NCBI RefSeq assembly: GCF_004135205.1
Contig: NZ_CP035490.1
Location: forward strand, 868,001-932,000
Direction of reading: 5' to 3'
Origin: Hahella sp. KA22
Lineage (GTDB): Bacteria > Pseudomonadota > Gammaproteobacteria > Pseudomonadales > Oleiphilaceae
Length of the DNA stretch: 64,000 nt
This document shows, one piece after another, positions 34,489 to 44,083 of this stretch. The first letter of the stretch is position 1. Every line of letters begins with the position of its first letter. The notes below the pieces were generated by a model. The model searched no databases and was not told where the DNA came from. It saw nothing but the letters and a program-made list of their open reading frames with translations. A program made the translations under genes and the position numbers.

Positions 34489-35529
34489 ATGTCACGCGAG
34501 TCCTCCAAACATCAAGACGCAGGTCTGTTTAAAAGACTCTTGTCAAAGCTTGGATTAGCGAGTGGCCGTTCTGGCGGCCGGGATGGAGCCCAAATCAATT
34601 ATGAACTCAATTGGGAAATGAGCGCCATGGAGGCGTTGCGGGTGAGTACGCTCGGCTACGCCTCACCAGCAGCCACAAGTAAACTGGTTTCTTCGCAAAG
34701 CGAGACATTGAAACCGGCCGCTCATTCCGATATGCCGACGTCGCAGCCGGCAATGTCGCCAGCCAAACAAGCCGTGAGGCCCGATGCGCAGTCTGTCATG
34801 GTGGTGGATGCTTCAGACAACCTGCATGCGACGCTCGACAAATTATTCGAACACATGGGCGTGCGGTTAGTTTCCGCACGCAGCGGCGCTGAAGCGCAGC
34901 GCCTTATAAATACGATCAAGCCCGCTTTGATTTTGGTGGACGCCGCCCTCCCAGATATGGAATGGGCGCGCTTGGCGACATGGATTCGCCGTAATGAACA
35001 GCTTACTGAATCCCCCATCGTGTTGATGGCGGAAGACGATAGGGAGTTAGAGCACGTGTCTCATCCCTGGCTGGAGATCAACGACTTTCTGCTCAAGCCG
35101 TTCAACTTATATGGCTTGCAGGATATGTTAAGTAAATACTGTCGGCTTTCGGCGAATGTCGCTAAACCGGCGGTGCGCGGCGTACTGGGGTTGGTAGTCG
35201 ATGACGATGAGCAGCGTTTGGTGTTAAGACGCTTTCTTAGTCGCAAAGGCTATCATGTACCAGTAAGTTGCTCGCCGGACGCCAGGGAGTGCTGTCTGTT
35301 ATTAAATGGCTCCAAGGAAGTAACCAGTTGGCTCGTACAGATACAGGATGAGGATAAATGTATCGAGGTCGTTAGCGAATTCGACTCACTCTATGATGCG
35401 CCAGTGCTAGTGGGACTGGAAATGGCGCCCGACAGTTCTCAGACTGGCAAGGAGCGTGGGAACTGGGAGTCGAGACTACTGGACAAGTTGTCCAGAGTGG
35501 CGGCCAAGGATGAACTTGATGCCGCTTAA
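34489..35529 (+). CDS. Two-receiver response-regulator-like protein, second receiver degenerate
   Basis: This 346-residue protein has a variable N-terminus of about 100 residues. The first CheY-like receiver (about 102-215) has D107 in MVVDAS, phosphoacceptor D151 in LILVDAALPD and K203 in LLKPF. A second receiver-like unit begins at about 232 (GVLGLVVDDDEQRLVLRRFL), but the strand that should end in the acceptor reads WLVQIQDED, so it is probably not phosphorylated. No output domain is recognised. It may act as a phosphate sink, scaffold or adapter for the kinases downstream. The start has no strong Shine-Dalgarno. Confidence 0.78.
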   Translation: MSRESSKHQDAGLFKRLLSKLGLASGRSGGRDGAQINYELNWEMSAMEALRVSTLGYASPAATSKLVSSQSETLKPAAHSDMPTSQPAMSPAKQAVRPDAQSVMVVDASDNLHATLDKLFEHMGVRLVSARSGAEAQRLINTIKPALILVDAALPDMEWARLATWIRRNEQLTESPIVLMAEDDRELEHVSHPWLEINDFLLKPFNLYGLQDMLSKYCRLSANVAKPAVRGVLGLVVDDDEQRLVLRRFLSRKGYHVPVSCSPDARECCLLLNGSKEVTSWLVQIQDEDKCIEVVSEFDSLYDAPVLVGLEMAPDSSQTGKERGNWESRLLDKLSRVAAKDELDAA

Positions 35530-35682
35530 GACATCGAACAGGTCAAAAAAACGATAGATTAATTATTAGTCACAAACAGGAGTTTGCTATAGTTTAGGTA
35601 TGTGTCCGATACGCATAGGCAATACTCGCATAAGCAAGCATACTGCTGTTTGTCTGAACCCTTAATTCAACGCCAAGTAACC

Positions 35683-36306
35683 ATGAACAACAGATTCGTA
35701 ATTACTGATGACCACGGCATTTTTCGCAGTGGTTTAAAACTGATCATTAGTGGTCTGTATCCTGATGCAGAAATCCTGGAAGCCGCCTCGGGATCGGAAG
35801 TGTTTCGGTTGCTGAACGCCAACACTGACGTGGATTTGGTGTTGCTGGATCTCAGCATGCCGGATAGCCAGGGGCTTGAGTTGTTACGCAAACTCAAGCA
35901 AGAGTTTGTCATGACCCCTTTCGCTGTTATTTCCGCCAGTGAGGAAGCGGCTTTGATTCAGGGCGCAATTCAATTAGGCGCGCTGGGTTATGTTCCAAAG
36001 TCCTCATCGAATGCGGTTATCGCCAGCGCAATTCAGCTGATGCTTTCCGGCGGCGTTTATATTCCGCACGAATTGCTGCGCACCGGACACGATGAAGGCA
36101 TGCCCACAGGCGACATCTGTTTGACCCCGCGTCAACATGAAGTTTTGGGTCTGTTGGCGGAAGGGATGTCCAATAAGCAAATCGGCACTAAGCTAAGCAT
36201 TGCGCCAGGCACAATCAAGGCGCACATCGCTGCTATTTTCAGAGAACTGAATGCCGCTAACCGCACCCAGGCGGTTCATCGCGCCAGAGAATTGAAGTTA
36301 CTCTAA
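35683..36306 (+). CDS. LuxR/NarL-family response regulator
   Basis: I use the ATG at 35683 (MNNRFVITDDHGIF), giving 207 residues; the frame is open from a GTG at 35602, but the receiver starts here. The receiver has the DD pair near the start, a phosphoacceptor aspartate in VLLDLSMPDSQGLE and a lysine in YVPKSSS. The C-terminal LuxR helix-turn-helix is LTPRQHEVLGLLAEGMSNKQ followed by IKAHIAAIFRELN. It should be an aspartate-activated DNA-binding regulator. The hybrid kinase on the opposite strand ends 254 bases away and is a plausible partner. Confidence 0.9.
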   Translation: MNNRFVITDDHGIFRSGLKLIISGLYPDAEILEAASGSEVFRLLNANTDVDLVLLDLSMPDSQGLELLRKLKQEFVMTPFAVISASEEAALIQGAIQLGALGYVPKSSSNAVIASAIQLMLSGGVYIPHELLRTGHDEGMPTGDICLTPRQHEVLGLLAEGMSNKQIGTKLSIAPGTIKAHIAAIFRELNAANRTQAVHRARELKLL

Positions 36307-36407
36307 TAAAGTCTCTGCGTCATACGCTTCCCGTAGCTTTTGCATTCTCGCAGAGCTGCGGGTAGCTCCTGTTTATACTTTTCTTCCTCCCAATCCATAA
36401 TCGTCTC

Positions 36408-36460
36408 CCACAGCCACAGCCACAGCCACAGCCACAGCCACAGCCACAGCCACAGCCACA
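36408..36460. repeat. (CCACAG)n hexanucleotide microsatellite
   Basis: Eight perfect CCACAG units run from 36408 to 36455, followed by a partial CCACA. The array lies in the 253-base gap between the convergent LuxR regulator and hybrid kinase genes. Nothing else that I recognise lies in this gap. Such tracts change length by slippage. Confidence 0.95.
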
Positions 36461-36559
36461 ATTTAACTCAGTGGGCTTGCCCGTTAGAAAGGTAAATTTA
36501 TTGCGGAGGTATGGTTGGTTCTCAGGAAGCCCAAAAGGGCCCCCTGGTCCAGAATGTGA

Positions 36560-38560
36560 TTACGAGGTCTGAGGCGCGCCCATTTTCAACACGGACATGC
36601 AAACCGAGCGTAATTGCGCAGGCTTGATCGGCTTGTGCAGCAGTGGGTAGGGGGAGTCGTAAGCCAGCTTCACCCTGTCCGGCGCCGTATCCCCTGTTAT
36701 CAGAAGGGAAGGAATATTAGAGCGGAAGTGCTGATGCATGCGTTGAATTGCGTCAAGACCGGTGACGCCAGCCTGTAGACGCAGATCGCTGATAATCAGA
36801 TCCGGCTTCTGCTTATAGGACTTACAAAGATCCAAGGCTTCTTCGATAGACTTCGCGAGTATGGGTTGCAGCTGCCATGACTCCAGTAGCGCCTTCATTC
36901 CCAGTAGGATGGAGGCGTCGTCATCGATCACCAATACTCTTTCATAGCGCAGTGGCGCAACCGTCGCCTTGGGTGGCGCGGGGCGCTGTGATTTGTTCAG
37001 TCCAAGCGGCGCGATGATCTCAAAACGGGTGCCTTGCTCCAGCTGTGAAGAGAAGCGAATTGGATGATTCAGCAACTGACAGGTGCGTTTGACGATGGAT
37101 AAGCCAAGCCCCAAGCCTTTACTGCGATCCCGCTCTGGATTGCTCAACTGCACAAACTCTTTAAACACAGAACCTTGATCATCCGGTGGAATGCCGGGAC
37201 CGCTATCCCAAACCAGTAGACGGGCTCGCTTGCCTTCACGTTTGCAGCCAATGAAGATAAATCCGCTTTCCGTGTATTTAATGGCGTTGGAGACCAGATT
37301 CACCAACACCTGCTCAAGCAAATGCGGGTCGGAATAGATGAATGAGCGGCTGGGAACAATCCGTAAGTCCAGACCTTTGTCCATCGCCTGCTGGCGGAAC
37401 ACCACTTCCAGGCGATCATAAATACGCTGTAGCGGGAAGTGTTCCTTCTTCGGCTTGAGTACGCCAGCTTCCAGCTTAGAGATATCCAGGAGTGAGTTGA
37501 ACAGCTCTTTCATGGTTTCCAGCGAGCGCGCCAGATTGCGATGTATTTCTTGCGCCTGCCTGGTGGTCAGTTGCGGCTGAAGGGCTTCGATAAACAAACT
37601 CATGGCGTGCAGCGGCTGACGCAAGTCGTGGCTGGCCGCCGCCAGAAAGCGGGTTTTATCCTGGTTGGCTTTCTCCGCCTCCCAACGCGCCTGCTTGGCC
37701 GCCAGAGCAGAGGCTTTGGCGTCGAACTGTTGTTGCACGAACTTCTTGTTCAATTCCACCAGCTCAGATGTGCGTTCATGCACCAGCTTTTCCAGATGAC
37801 GGCGGTGGGTTTTTATTTCGTCTTCGATTTCTTTACGACGTCGCAGTTGTGAATCGATACCCAGCAGCATTTGGTTAATGTGCGACGCCAGTACGTCGAG
37901 TTCGTCCTGAATGCGCAGGGCTCCACGTAAAGGCAGTAAATGCCTGGCGGGGCGATTGTAGTTAATCTGCGCCAAGCGCTGCAGGATGCCATGTAGAGGG
38001 CGTTCAATGGCCTGGCTCAGTTGAATGCTGTGGAACAAGTAAAGGATGATGAGACAGGCCAGTCCGGTGCTCCAAAGAGGTAGCGTTTGCTGAGCGAGTT
38101 CTTCCATCAATACAGCGGACTGCAGTTCTACCCAAAGCTCGCCCTTTGTTGCGTTTTGAGGCGTTGTCGTAGCGGTCGGCAATTCAAAGAGCTGAGAGCC
38201 GATTACGGGTAAGAAGCCGAATATGGCGTGCCAGGGTCTGCCTTCTTTTCGTTCTATTTCGTAGCGTAGTAATACCGCGCCCTGCTTTTCCCGCAGAATG
38301 GCTTCCCGCAACGGCAGCAGCTTATTCAGAGTCTGCAGAGTGGCGATGGCTTGCGACTCGTTTTTAGCCGCCAACGCCGTGGCTAAATCTTTCTGGATGA
38401 TAGAGACGCTGTTATTCATGGCGCTACGCCACTTCTGTTCCAGTGTCAGCCAGCTCAACGCCAGCATGACGCAGGCCAGTAACATGCCGAACAACAGGTA
38501 GGCCAACAGGGTTCTGCGCCTTAGCCGATGCGAAATGTATTGCTGATTATTGAGATTCAT
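36560..38560 (-). CDS. Hybrid sensor histidine kinase with C-terminal receiver
   Basis: This 666-residue protein has membrane helices at about 18-38 and 162-177 enclosing a periplasmic sensor region. A HAMP-like/coiled-coil linker follows (about 185-300). The dimerisation H-box has H311 in AASHDLRQPLHAM. An HATPase (VLVNLVSNAIKYT, DSGPGIPP, GLGLGLSIVK) follows, and a C-terminal receiver carries DLIISDLRL. The HDLRQPL H-box is typical of kinases that work with LuxR/NarL regulators, and one such gene faces it across the CCACAG array. The ligand is unknown. Confidence 0.9.
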   Translation of the reverse strand: MNLNNQQYISHRLRRRTLLAYLLFGMLLACVMLALSWLTLEQKWRSAMNNSVSIIQKDLATALAAKNESQAIATLQTLNKLLPLREAILREKQGAVLLRYEIERKEGRPWHAIFGFLPVIGSQLFELPTATTTPQNATKGELWVELQSAVLMEELAQQTLPLWSTGLACLIILYLFHSIQLSQAIERPLHGILQRLAQINYNRPARHLLPLRGALRIQDELDVLASHINQMLLGIDSQLRRRKEIEDEIKTHRRHLEKLVHERTSELVELNKKFVQQQFDAKASALAAKQARWEAEKANQDKTRFLAAASHDLRQPLHAMSLFIEALQPQLTTRQAQEIHRNLARSLETMKELFNSLLDISKLEAGVLKPKKEHFPLQRIYDRLEVVFRQQAMDKGLDLRIVPSRSFIYSDPHLLEQVLVNLVSNAIKYTESGFIFIGCKREGKRARLLVWDSGPGIPPDDQGSVFKEFVQLSNPERDRSKGLGLGLSIVKRTCQLLNHPIRFSSQLEQGTRFEIIAPLGLNKSQRPAPPKATVAPLRYERVLVIDDDASILLGMKALLESWQLQPILAKSIEEALDLCKSYKQKPDLIISDLRLQAGVTGLDAIQRMHQHFRSNIPSLLITGDTAPDRVKLAYDSPYPLLHKPIKPAQLRSVCMSVLKMGAPQTS

Positions 38561-38891
38561 CCTGACGCCGCGCTGAGCTGTGAATTGGGAGTGGCATTGT
38601 GTAATCCGGTCAACTTCTTATAGCGCAAAACAATTATGGAGGCTCAGCCCCGAAACGCTCGCCGTGACAGTCGATCAAGGCGTTGAAGATGTGTGCGGGA
38701 AAACCGCGGCCGATTACAAACAAAGCCGGCGAATTGCGCATGATACTACGTCTGTCGGCAAGAATTAATCTCCCAACCCGTTTGGACTAGGCCCGTCTGG
38801 CGCGGCCTAGGCGACTGTTTTGAAAATAAAACGTCCTACCAAACTGGCGCTATGTAAAGTGATAAAAAGTTCTTTCCGGGCAAGCGTCTAA
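38561..38891. other. Intergenic region with no supported gene
   Basis: 331 bases lie between the hybrid kinase start and the DUF2789 stop. The only structure I see is CTAGGCC (38787-38793) / GGCCTAG (38804-38810), a 7-bp inverted repeat with a 10-base loop. It holds the promoter side of the kinase and the 3' end of the DUF2789 gene. A 62-codon open frame on the plus strand has no coding signs. Confidence 0.5.
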
Positions 38892-39125
38892 CTAGTGGCG
38901 AAGCAGTGCGTCGAGTTCGTCGATAGCTTCGCACCAGTCAGAGTCTTCTTCCCAGGCTTGCATGATGAACTCGCGTTGCGCTTCATTCCAGAATGGCGCT
39001 TCAGCCAGGGAAACTGCGCTGTTTAGCGGGCTGTGACTGCTAATCCATTGTTTTACTTGGGTTGGGTCGTTTTCCAGGCCAAGTTGGGCGAAGAGCGTAT
39101 TCATATTATGTGTCGATGTATCCAT
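38892..39125 (-). CDS. DUF2789 family protein
   Basis: This 77-residue acidic protein matches the DUF2789 pattern: MDTSTHNMNTLFAQLGL, EAPFWNEAQREFIMQAWEED and AIDELDALLRH. The family is short, cytoplasmic and of unknown function. GGAG precedes the start. It is divergent from the second hybrid kinase. Confidence 0.85.
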   Translation of the reverse strand: MDTSTHNMNTLFAQLGLENDPTQVKQWISSHSPLNSAVSLAEAPFWNEAQREFIMQAWEEDSDWCEAIDELDALLRH

Positions 39126-39387
39126 CAGACGTCTCCTCTCAAAGTTTGTGTCGAGCTTGTGATCAGCATCTCAATCCGTTCGCAGCAGCACTCAAAGTAT
39201 AGGCGAAGTTCAAGCGCCGCGGCCAATTGCGGGCGGCTGTCAATAATGCTCAATCGTGCCATAATGTTACCCGCTCCGGCCGCAGGGCTTCGCCGTCATT
39301 TTCTGAGCCGGACACCGATCACAAGGGGACAGGGCGGGTGACGATCCGTTTTAATTCAAATCTATTGTTCTGCACGGGCTTGTCGGC

Positions 39388-41928
39388 ATGAGGGCGAAAC
39401 GATGCGTCGTTCGTCAACCGCTTTGGTCGACGCGTTTAGGCGTGGCGTTTTTGCTTCTGCTATGGGGATGTCTGGCTCCGGCGAGCGCAGATGAAGGCGC
39501 TGCGGATATACTGACTCCGTTCGAGCGTTCCTGGCTGCAGGCGCACCCCAATATTCGCATTGCGGGCGACCCCCACTGGCCTCCTTTTGAAATGATCGAT
39601 GAGGAAGGCAATTACCAGGGCATCGTAGCGGACTATATTCAGCTGCTCGAGCAGCGCCTGAATTATCGTTTTGAGCGCACCCGTCGCGAAAACTGGACCG
39701 CCACTCTCGGCGCCATGCAGACCCGGGAGCTGGATGTTATCGCCGCTGTAGCGGTGACGCCGCGCCGAGAGGGGCGCATGCTGTTCTCCGAACATTACCT
39801 TTCTTATCCGATTGTGATGGCGGTCCGTGATGAAATGCGCTTTATCGGTTCTTTGGAAGAACTGGACCGGGAGCGCGTCGCTGTCGTTAAAGATTACGCC
39901 AGCCAGGACTTTCTGCTGATTAACCATCCCAATCTGAATCTGGTGTTTGTGGACACGCTGGAAGAGGGGCTGCTGGGCGTTTCCAATGGAGATATAGATG
40001 TTTTGATCAGCAATATTCCCAGCATCAGTTATTTGGTCAACCATCTTGGCGTCAGCAATATCAAGTTGACCGGCATTACCCCGTATACCTATGACATCGC
40101 GATTGGCGTGCGGTCGGACTGGCCGATTTTGACGCGGATTCTGGACAAGGGGCTTAACACCATCACCACCGAAGAGCAGGAGGCGATCTACAAAAAATGG
40201 ATTACCTTCAGCTACGAGGAAAAAATCGATTATGCGCTGGTCTGGCGCATCACCACCGTAGCAGTAGTGGTGATCATCATCTTCCTGTATTGGAACCGTA
40301 AACTTTCACGCGAAGTCGCGGAGCGGATTCGTTCTGAGGAAGCGCTGCGCAAGAGCGAAGAGCGTCTGCGGGCGGCGATGAAACACGCTGAGCATCTGGC
40401 GAAAGCGGCGGACTCCGCCAACAAGGCGAAGAGCGAATTCCTCGCCAATATGTCTCACGAGATTCGTACGCCGATGAATGCGGTTATTGGCTATACCGAG
40501 TTGCTGGAAGGGCTGATCCATGACGCCAAGCAGAAATCCTATCTGGACGCGATCAAGAAGGGCAGCCGCGCACTGTTGACCATCATCAACGATATTCTTG
40601 ACTTGTCCAAGGTGGAGTCCGGCAAGTTACGCATCGAATACGCGCCTCTGGACCCGCACCGGCTATTGCAGGATGTGGCGCAGATATTTTCCGCCCGCAT
40701 TTCTCAGAAGAAGCTGGATTTGCGCATTGTGCTGGATGATCAGCTGCCGCACTCGCTGGTGTTGGATGAAGTGCGTTTGCGCCAAGTGATATTCAATCTG
40801 GTGGGCAACGCGATCAAGTTCACCCATGAGGGTTACATTTCCTTGAGCGCGAAGGCGTCCTCTATTCCCGGTGATGACGATCACATTGAGCTGGAGATTG
40901 CGGTCGAGGACAGCGGCATTGGCATTGCGCAGGATCAACAGGCGCGGATATTCAACGCTTTCGAGCAGCACGAAGGACAGAGTAATCGTCAATACGGCGG
41001 CACGGGACTTGGTCTGGCCATCAGTAAAAAGCTGGTGGAGATGATGAACGGAGAGATTGGCCTTAAAAGTGAGCTGGGTAAAGGCTCCCGCTTCGAAATT
41101 CGCCTGCATCATGTTTCTGTCAGCCAGCGTAAAGAAGAGAACAAGTACGAGTTGCGTTCCGCCAAGGCTCCGCGCTTCCGCCCGGCGAAAATTCTCCTGG
41201 TGGACGACGTGGAGACCAACCGCAAGTTGATCAAGGAATTTTTCAGCGGTACGGAGCTGCTTATTACGGAAGCCTGTGACGGGCGCGAGGCGCTGACGCT
41301 GGCGCGTCAGGAGAAACCGGACCTGATTCTGATGGACCTGCGTATGCCGCGCATGGACGGCTACGAGGCGACTCGCCTACTCAAGCAGCATCCGCTCACC
41401 GCTAAGATTCCCGTCATTGCTTTGACTGGCTCGACGCTGGCGGATGAGTTTGTGCGTATCGATCAGCTTGGTTTCGCGGACGCCTTACGCAAACCGATTG
41501 AACGCGCGCTACTGTTTAACGTGTTGACCCAATATCTGGCGGTAGTAAAAGCCAAGAAAACGAAGACAGAAAGTTCGCCAGTGCGTGAGCGTGCGAAACC
41601 AGAAGCTAAAGTGAAGCAGGCGACTGAAGCGCAAATAAACTCTATGGCGCAGCAGAAATTGGCGTCGGAGTTGAAGCAGGAGTTGTGGACCGATTGGGAA
41701 GACTTGAAAGACAGTGGCGATCTGCAGCGCGTGCAGGAGTTCGCCAGTCGTCTGAGCGCCATGGCTGAGACTTATGCCCATGAAGGATTGGAGGAGTACG
41801 CCCGATCGCTGTCGACCCTGGCGTCTCAGTTCGATCTGCAGGGGTTGCAGGCGCAGTTGGCGGCTTATCCTCAGGAGGTGGAGAAGCTGATGTCGGAAGC
41901 GGAAGATGGAGTCAAAAATACCGCATAA
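39388..41928 (+). CDS. Hybrid sensor kinase with periplasmic solute-binding sensor domain
   Basis: This 846-residue protein begins with a signal/anchor segment ([18 protein letters not shown]). A periplasmic SBP_bac_3 domain covers about 50-275 ([28 protein letters not shown]). A membrane helix (about 284-302) and a coiled linker follow. The H-box has H357 in [16 protein letters not shown]. An HATPase domain and a receiver with [16 protein letters not shown] follow, then a polar tail. It is an Arc/BvgS-like phosphorelay kinase lacking an obvious HPt domain. The ligand is probably an amino-acid-like solute. No cognate regulator is adjacent; candidates are the LuxR or double-receiver proteins of the same block. 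Confidence 0.92.
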   Translation: MRAKRCVVRQPLWSTRLGVAFLLLLWGCLAPASADEGAADILTPFERSWLQAHPNIRIAGDPHWPPFEMIDEEGNYQGIVADYIQLLEQRLNYRFERTRRENWTATLGAMQTRELDVIAAVAVTPRREGRMLFSEHYLSYPIVMAVRDEMRFIGSLEELDRERVAVVKDYASQDFLLINHPNLNLVFVDTLEEGLLGVSNGDIDVLISNIPSISYLVNHLGVSNIKLTGITPYTYDIAIGVRSDWPILTRILDKGLNTITTEEQEAIYKKWITFSYEEKIDYALVWRITTVAVVVIIIFLYWNRKLSREVAERIRSEEALRKSEERLRAAMKHAEHLAKAADSANKAKSEFLANMSHEIRTPMNAVIGYTELLEGLIHDAKQKSYLDAIKKGSRALLTIINDILDLSKVESGKLRIEYAPLDPHRLLQDVAQIFSARISQKKLDLRIVLDDQLPHSLVLDEVRLRQVIFNLVGNAIKFTHEGYISLSAKASSIPGDDDHIELEIAVEDSGIGIAQDQQARIFNAFEQHEGQSNRQYGGTGLGLAISKKLVEMMNGEIGLKSELGKGSRFEIRLHHVSVSQRKEENKYELRSAKAPRFRPAKILLVDDVETNRKLIKEFFSGTELLITEACDGREALTLARQEKPDLILMDLRMPRMDGYEATRLLKQHPLTAKIPVIALTGSTLADEFVRIDQLGFADALRKPIERALLFNVLTQYLAVVKAKKTKTESSPVRERAKPEAKVKQATEAQINSMAQQKLASELKQELWTDWEDLKDSGDLQRVQEFASRLSAMAETYAHEGLEEYARSLSTLASQFDLQGLQAQLAAYPQEVEKLMSEAEDGVKNTA

Positions 41929-42102
41929 CCTGTAGTAAGCACCCTAACTGACGGGAGATTGACGTGGTTTTTCTTCTCTTGCAGTCAAGTTTGCGTCGAC
42001 TTTGTAAACCAATGAAAAACACGTTGGTTCGAGGCGATGCGATGAACAAGTTTGGCTAATAATTATGCAGTGTTCATTTGAACGCTTCAGGGGAGAAGGT
42101 CA

Positions 42103-42468
42103 ATGGTACGTCAATGGTTCATTGTTTTGATGATTTCCATCGGTTGCGCCCCAGCCGTTTTCGCAGAGTCGCCTACCCGACAGCTGCATTTGGCTCTTGC
42201 TGACATGGAGAGAATCAGCTCGGATATGTATTTTATTGGTTATCAGAGTGTGGAGCTCAGTCAGCCTGATCAATACGGTGTGAAGAAATACATGGTGTTG
42301 GATTTTCGGTTCGCTGAACAATTGGCGCACAAAGATACCAGCGCCCAAGTACGGCGTATTTGCCGCCGGGTGCTTGATAATCCCGTACTGCTGAAGGACC
42401 TGTCCTCGATGGGATACGAAATGGTGTCGGTGGCCTTTGACGAAGCCGACCAGTTCGATTGTCTCTGA
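42103..42468 (+). CDS. Small exported protein of unknown function
   Basis: This 121-residue protein has a Sec signal peptide (MVRQWFIVLMISIGCAPAVF, cleavage near FAES). Three cysteines remain in the mature part, including RRICRRVL and a C near the end (FDCL). I do not recognise the family. It could be periplasmic. It follows the hybrid kinase by 174 bases but no operon link is certain. CAGGGGAGAAGG lies upstream of the ATG and provides a plausible ribosome site. Confidence 0.65.
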   Translation: MVRQWFIVLMISIGCAPAVFAESPTRQLHLALADMERISSDMYFIGYQSVELSQPDQYGVKKYMVLDFRFAEQLAHKDTSAQVRRICRRVLDNPVLLKDLSSMGYEMVSVAFDEADQFDCL

Positions 42469-42496
42469 TTTAGGCCCGCCGGCGCGAAAGCGTCGG

Positions 42497-42688
42497 CTAC
42501 GCCTCATCCTCGCTTCTGACGCATAAGTCCAATACTTCCCCTTCATAACTGCAGGTTACGTGCATGGACATAGGACGGCAGCAGATACGGCAATCTTCGT
42601 AATAATCCTGAATCTCGGTGGAGCAGTCGACAGCGACAGTCTGGGTTTCTCCGCAATAAGGACAGGAAACCTCACAGTAACGCAACAT
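42497..42688 (-). CDS. CPXCG-motif cysteine-rich protein
   Basis: I start at the ATG at 42688 (MLRYCEVSCPYCG), giving 63 residues; an upstream TTG at 42736 is less likely. The protein has CPYCG near the start and C-x2-C/CC pairs (EDCRICCRPM), typical of a small metal-binding, zinc-ribbon-like fold. It belongs to the CPXCG family of unknown function. It converges on the preceding small exported protein gene. Confidence 0.8.
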   Translation of the reverse strand: MLRYCEVSCPYCGETQTVAVDCSTEIQDYYEDCRICCRPMSMHVTCSYEGEVLDLCVRSEDEA

Positions 42689-42768
42689 TTCTACTTTCTC
42701 GGGCAAATACAGATAGGTATTTAAGTGATAGATCAAAAATTGCGCTTAGGCAAGCGCATTCGGCCTTA

Positions 42769-43560
42769 TTACGGATTCCGCGCCGTCCGCTGGCGCATGA
42801 GCCTCAGCAGCATCAGGTAAAGCGTGGCGGCGGCGAAGCCGGCGAGCGTGCCCGTGAGGACTCCCAGGTTGGCGTAGGTCAAAGCCACCGTCAGGGTGTA
42901 CGCGAGCAGAGAGCCGAGTCCAATGGGGTAGAACTTGATGAGCGTGCGAGCTGGTTCTGGTCCATAACTCAGGTGAACGATGAGCAGAAGAGGAAGAAAG
43001 GTCACCGGAAACGCTGCAAACAGTCCCGCCAATAAGGTATCGCCCAGGTAGGCTAAGGAGGTAATCGCCAGCACCAGGGCTGAGGACAGAAAGCCGCGCA
43101 GAAATAGCACTGGATAGGTCAGACGCACGGAGGCGGCGATATTTACCGAAGGGATATTGCTGTAAGCGATGGCGATCAATATGACGCCAACGCCAGCGAC
43201 CGCCAGGTTAGGCCACAAGCCCCCACTGATCAGGCTGAGTGCGCCATTCGCCACAATAAACGCCAGAATACCCGCCAGCGGCGCCAACACTGCGGAATAG
43301 GGTAGCTTGAGGCAGAACAAATAAGCCGTCGTCATCGCCAGCGCCGCCAGGAAACCAAGCAAGGCGTGTGAGGCGCTGGCGGCGGCGAATTCTGGACCTT
43401 GCTCTATTCCGATGAACGTCAAAGCGATAGCCGTGCCCAAGGGAAAACCGGACAGCAGGCCGGCGGTGCGAGTGCTTACTCTCTCGGCGATCCAAGCCAA
43501 ACCCATTACCGTCGCCACCGTAGTGACAACCTTGGCTGCCTGCAATATCAGGATGTCCAC
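42769..43560 (-). CDS. Integral membrane protein with internal duplication
   Basis: This 263-residue protein is almost wholly hydrophobic, with about 8 membrane helices. The motif AGLLSGFPLG (about 33-42) recurs as AGLFAAFPVT (about 178-187), suggesting two inverted or direct halves, as seen in many small transporters. The motif recalls GlpM/DUF3147-type proteins (GLIPLFPTF), but that relation is only an impression. Function and substrate are unknown. Confidence 0.7.
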   Translation of the reverse strand: MDILILQAAKVVTTVATVMGLAWIAERVSTRTAGLLSGFPLGTAIALTFIGIEQGPEFAAASASHALLGFLAALAMTTAYLFCLKLPYSAVLAPLAGILAFIVANGALSLISGGLWPNLAVAGVGVILIAIAYSNIPSVNIAASVRLTYPVLFLRGFLSSALVLAITSLAYLGDTLLAGLFAAFPVTFLPLLLIVHLSYGPEPARTLIKFYPIGLGSLLAYTLTVALTYANLGVLTGTLAGFAAATLYLMLLRLMRQRTARNP

Positions 43561-43628
43561 GAAGGGGCTCTGATGAAAGCAGGTGAAAAACCGGTTTTGG
43601 GATGGCGCGTTTCTATGGAGTTCAGCCT

Positions 43629-43922
43629 CTAGTAACTCTTCTCGCTGGCGAGCCCGGCCTTGGCCTGTTTGGCCATTTCCACCAGAACTTGTCGCGCCTC
43701 ATCCGTTGAATGAATCGAGCGAATCAGGGGGACGGACAATTTGCAGGAGAGACTGTGAGCGATCACCTGCAGATAAAGCTCGTGGCTGGTGATCTCCGTC
43801 AGCTCTGCGGATACCACGTCATGGACGCCGCCATAGTAGCGAACGTAATTGCAGAGCGTCTCTGCGTGGTCGTCGTTCATGTGTTGAATAATGCCGGCTA
43901 CGTCTTGGGTGGAAAGGGTCAT
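43629..43922 (-). CDS. Single-domain DUF2470 protein
   Basis: This 97-residue protein is essentially one DUF2470 domain (GIIQHMNDDHAETLCNYVRY). The domain is usually the C-terminal part of HugZ/pyridoxamine-oxidase-like heme-utilisation proteins, but here the split-barrel half is absent. It may work in trans or be a stand-alone form. It is upstream (same strand) of the membrane protein gene. Confidence 0.8.
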   Translation of the reverse strand: MTLSTQDVAGIIQHMNDDHAETLCNYVRYYGGVHDVVSAELTEITSHELYLQVIAHSLSCKLSVPLIRSIHSTDEARQVLVEMAKQAKAGLASEKSY

Positions 43923-43976
43923 AGCTTCAATTTCCGATGGTTATTAATATGGCAACGATATTGGCATGTTAATAAT

Positions 43977-43996
43977 CAGGCGCATGGATGCGCCTG
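43977..43996. other. Hairpin in the gap upstream of the DUF2470 gene
   Basis: CAGGCGCA (43977-43984) and TGCGCCTG (43989-43996) pair perfectly around a TGGA loop. No T-run. Function unknown. Confidence 0.45.
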
Positions 43997-44051
43997 CGCG
44001 GCGGCTGGCCGCGGGAGACAGTGCCTGACCTGTGCAGGGACTGTCGTTGCA

Positions 44052-44076
44052 GACAAATAGAAGGAAGCTATTTGTC
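44052..44076 (-). terminator. Hairpin downstream of the YqiA-like hydrolase gene
   Basis: GACAAATAG (44052-44060) and CTATTTGTC (44068-44076) form a perfect 9-bp stem with a 7-base loop. It begins 7 bases past the hydrolase stop on the minus strand. There is no T-run, so its role as a terminator is uncertain. Confidence 0.4.
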
Positions 44077-44083
44077 CGCCTGA

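Noticed and set aside
36408-36460. Possible CRISPR array
   Set aside because: The repeats are a pure 6-base tandem with no spacers and no cas genes in the window.
38580-38768. 62-codon open frame between the hybrid kinase and DUF2789 genes
   Set aside because: No ribosome site or recognisable protein pattern.
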